This document shows positions 61,113 to 64,000 of a stretch of 64,000 bases of DNA, in pieces (positions within the stretch are counted from its first letter, which is position 1; every line of letters starts with the position of its first letter). This DNA is from Eumeta japonica (lineage: Eukaryota; Arthropoda; Insecta; Lepidoptera; Psychidae). A program made the translations under genes and the position numbers. The stretch covers positions 62,001-126,000 of the forward strand of contig BGZK01001578.1 of assembly GCA_005406025.1 (NCBI GenBank), in the 5' to 3' direction. The notes below the pieces were generated by a model, which searched no databases, had not been told where the DNA came from, and worked only from the letters and a program-made list of their open reading frames with translations.

Positions 61113-63551
61113 CAGTATTTCCCAAAGTCCAGGTAGACCCCCAGAGGTCCACGGGAGACTTGACGGGGTTCTACGTTAGACGTAATAAAAAATGAGGTTC
61201 CACAATTGTAAGCGGGGGTGCATGAAAGTTAATTTGGTTTCGATAGTGAAGAACTAAAATGTTGACTTGACTTCTCTTATCGATATAGGCAGATAATATT
61301 TTAAGAAGCTCAGCGATTGTTACTTGCAAAAACTTGCATATTCCATATTCAATACAACGCGCCGAGACTTGTCGTTGCCGCGCCGGCCGCCGTCCCGTCT
61401 GCAACGCTTATTCAGACGTGCAAATTAATACAACTTGTTGTGTATGTGCGTGCAAACTTGTATGAACGTATTTGATTCTTCACCAATATAAATACGTGTT
61501 TTAAGCCGATAAAAATTGAATTTATCATCCCTACTTTATTTTTATTACCTATCTAATTCATTTAATTATTGCAAAGTTTTCACATCAAAATGTTGTTTAA
61601 AAGTTTTTATAGAATTTACAGAAACATTGAAATATAACAAAGAAATAATAATTTTGTATCACATTAAAATAAGTTCAGCTGTTTTCATTTATTGCTTATT
61701 AAAAATGCAGCGATTTATTGCTTCTGATAATTAGCAACAGTTTACAGCCGGAACTTTGTTTATTTCATAATATTTATAATAATTGATTTATCATGTTTGT
61801 TAAAATAGCCATATCCTGACAAGTTCGAATCGTCTTAAGATTATTAAAATAAAGTTTTTTTTTTATTTATTTACAGGTAAGTAATTGATACAAAACATGG
61901 CCGAATCTAAGAAGAAGTGTCGTCAGTACAGTGTTGAATATTAAAATTTGGTTTTCTTCCATCAAAGGCAGACAAACGTTGCCGACATGTTTTCTATGCA
62001 ACAAAGTTTTGTTGCATAAAACTTACAATGACTCTATGAAACTATCAAAGCTGGAAGATCATCTAAGACGGTGTCATTCTGATAAAATGGGTAAAGGTTT
62101 GAAATATTTCCAAACATTAAAGGAAAAATATGAAAAGATAGATTGCACCGGTCGCTTCAATTTGTGATTAATGCAGTTAACAAAATAAGAAGCAATGCAT
62201 TGATTACACGTTTATCTGCACAATTGTGCGATGAAAATGATGAAGATTTCCAACGATTGCTGTTACATACCGAAGTACGCTGGTTGTCGAAAGGTGCATG
62301 TTTATCAAGATTCTATTTACTTTTTGACTCAGTTTTAGAGTTTTTGAAAAGTAAAGATCCTGATATAAAAAAAACTTAATCGATTTTAAAGCAGATATCG
62401 CGTATTTGACAGATTTGTTTAAAAAATTTAATGATCTCAAATTACAATTACAAGGGGACAGCCTAAATTTAATAAGAACAAAGAGTGTAATTTCAGCTTT
62501 TGTTGATAAATTGAAATTTATGAAGGAAAATATTGGTCGGCGCGAATTTTCACAGTTTACAAACTTGTCGCGGGTAGAATGCCTTGATGAAGATATTCAG
62601 ACATACGTTCAACATTTGATTGCCCTGCATGATGATTTTAAATTCAGATTTGAAGATATTCTGTCGATGGAAATACCACCATGGATCATAAATCCATTTG
62701 ATGAAACGGAAGTGGAGAATGTGATATTACAAGAGGAGCTACTCGAGCTTAACACTAATGAGGAGCTGAAAGTGACATTTAAAAGAGGGTATCAAAAATT
62801 TTGGCTGCAGGCAGAAATACCCGAAAAATATCCTGGACAGTGGGGAATTGTGCAAAAGCTTCTGAAGCTTCCCTCCTCATATCTCGTCGAAAAAAGTTTT
62901 AGTGCCGTTACAAACTCATTAACAAAAAATGGAGCATATTAAATATCACAGAAAGGGGAGATTTACGGTTATTCCTTACAAAACTCAAGCCAAATATTGA
63001 TAATTTGCTGTAAAACCATCAAATACATCCCTCTCACTAAAATTATATTTTTTTTGTAATTACCATTGTAGAAATTACATTACGTTATAAGTGTTTAATT
63101 TTAATTATATTACGACTGTTATAACACTAATAATTAATAGTGTAATAATTTATACATTTAAATTTAAATAAATACCTACAACATAAGAAAATATACTATA
63201 TTTCTTTTTATCACTCCGAATGGGACGTTGTCTAAATAAAATTTGTGAGAATTGATTGGTTCTTGTGCTGTAAGTTACTGTAGATTTCAAAAAAGTAAAA
63301 TTGGTTGAAGTCACTTTTTCAATTGGCCAACTTTGCTTTTTTTATTTCCACTCACAGCACAATCATATAACATTTAATTGAAAATTTGTTTAGTCGACTT
63401 TATTATCAAATAATTAACCCTATCAAGCAATCAATTTTAAACTTATTTTTTAGAGATTTAGAAATTGGTAATGATGTAGCTGCAAGAGTTCCACCAGTTC
63501 CAGTAAAATTTTGAAAGTGGTCTATGAAACAAAAGAGTTTGGGAACCTCTG
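61113..63551 (+). mobile_element. hAT transposon, internally deleted
   Basis: Left end CAGTATTTCCCAAAGTCC; right end is the reverse complement of CAGAGGTTCCCAAACTC. These imperfect CAG...TTCCCAAA ends are flanked by the 8-bp duplication TTCTAGAA. The interior has a non-coding 5' part with a GC-rich patch (61370-61400), the broken transposase gene and a 3' part. Length 2,439 bp. It is inserted in a CA-bearing dispersed repeat. Confidence 0.9.
61897..63013 (+). pseudogene. hAT transposase (ZBED/SCAND3-like), internally deleted and frameshifted
   Basis: Starts ATG at 61897 (MAESKKKCRQYSVEY). A frameshift follows at about 61942, then a BED-type zinc finger, LPTCFLCNKV...KLEDHLRRCH (61975-62075). 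At about 62140 the protein jumps from LKYFQTLKEKYEK straight to RSLQFVINAVNKIRSNAL, so a large central part carrying most of the RNase H-like core is missing. The end has LLHTEVRWLSKGACLSRFY (62260), a frame change near 62380, then TKSVISAFVDKLKFMKENIG and the C-terminal hAT dimerisation region SSYLVEKSFSAVTNSLTKN (62875). A last frameshift near 62930 leads to NITERGDLRLFLTKLKPNID and a stop at 63011. I know the family from ZBED and SCAND3-like transposases. Inactive. Confidence 0.9.
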
Positions 63552-63559
63552 TTCTAGAA
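63552..63559. repeat. hAT target site duplication, right
   Basis: TTCTAGAA directly after the right terminus, identical to 61105-61112. Confidence 0.9.
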
Positions 63560-64000
63560 CGTTTACTTACTAAATGACTGGACCATTTTTAAATTATAAA
63601 TAAATACATAATAATTATAAGTCTATTTCATAATAACTTCATAATAACATATAGTCTTTAATTTTAACTACAATGTTTTTGTACTATTACTGTTATTAAA
63701 AAATTATTACCCTGTAACAAAGTATATAAATAGAAACTTAGACTACATAAGCATTTGCAAAAATAATCCAAGGACTATAAAACTCTGAACACTCCTGAAA
63801 ACATTTTCGCACCTACGGGTTGCACAAAAAATGCAATATTTTACAAAGCCGTATTTTTTTCTAATCTAAATATATATATGTATGTATGTATGTATTTTAT
63901 ATTCAATAATAAGTCCTAATTCAATATATAAAATATAAATTTTGCTATCGATTTCAATAAATATCCCACCTTGTCGATCACTATTCGATAAATCCTTACA
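63560..64000. other. AT-rich spacer at the window end
   Basis: Short ATGT/ATGTA runs (TATGTATGTATGTAT near 63880). No gene recognised. Confidence 0.5.

Noticed and set aside
1..64000. CRISPR array, rRNA, bacterial operon or viral genome
   Set aside because: No regularly spaced identical repeats with spacers, no rRNA-like blocks, no dense coding; the sequence is clearly eukaryotic and non-genic.

Overview
The window looks like 64 kb of AT-rich nuclear DNA from a moth or butterfly. The case for Lepidoptera rests on dispersed repeats I recognise from memory: several copies of a repeat that opens with AGGGTTCC and closes with CTTGGCC followed by T's; terminal sequences of the GCGGGCGAAGCC type ending in CTAG; and 3' tails reading TTATAATATTAGTAT. 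No complete host protein-coding gene was found. I saw no rRNA, no convincing tRNA, no CRISPR array and no bacterial-type operon. The layout fits an intron or gene desert in which decayed transposons alternate with short GC-rich islands resembling conserved non-coding regulatory elements.

Layout. 0.1-5.4 kb: one copy of a CA-bearing repeat, a LINE C-terminus split by a foldback element, a 0.8-kb element with terminal inverted repeats, and a nearly identical inverted duplication (arms about 430 bp) around a GC-rich spacer. 6.3-9.5 kb: Helitron-like 3' ends linked to a degenerate minisatellite, including a 0.9-kb array of 36-bp units with higher-order order. 14.2-16.8 kb: a decayed non-LTR retrotransposon with endonuclease and reverse transcriptase remnants. 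17-35 kb: mostly AT-rich DNA with GC islands, two dispersed-repeat families, several hairpins and three weak host-exon candidates (about 20.3, 24.7 and 27.8 kb). 35.7-42.2 kb: a short foldback element, LINE fragments and another AGGGTTCC repeat. 42-55 kb: GC islands, a CA/TA microsatellite, a foldback element and two more Helitron-like ends. 55.9-58.0 kb: a complete but broken DNA transposon with perfect 12-bp CACTAGTTTACA inverted ends. 60.0-63.6 kb: a CA-bearing repeat interrupted by a hAT element with an 8-bp target duplication.

Best-supported calls: the hAT element (ends, 8-bp target duplication, BED finger and hAT C-terminus), the CACTA-ended element (ends plus a recognised multi-copy transposase-like protein), the LINE remnants, the inverted duplication and the minisatellite. 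The GC islands could be enhancers of a developmental gene; this is inferred only from composition and homeodomain-type AT motifs. Nothing here works as an operon; relationships between features are nesting (MITE in LINE, hAT in dispersed repeat) and shared family membership.
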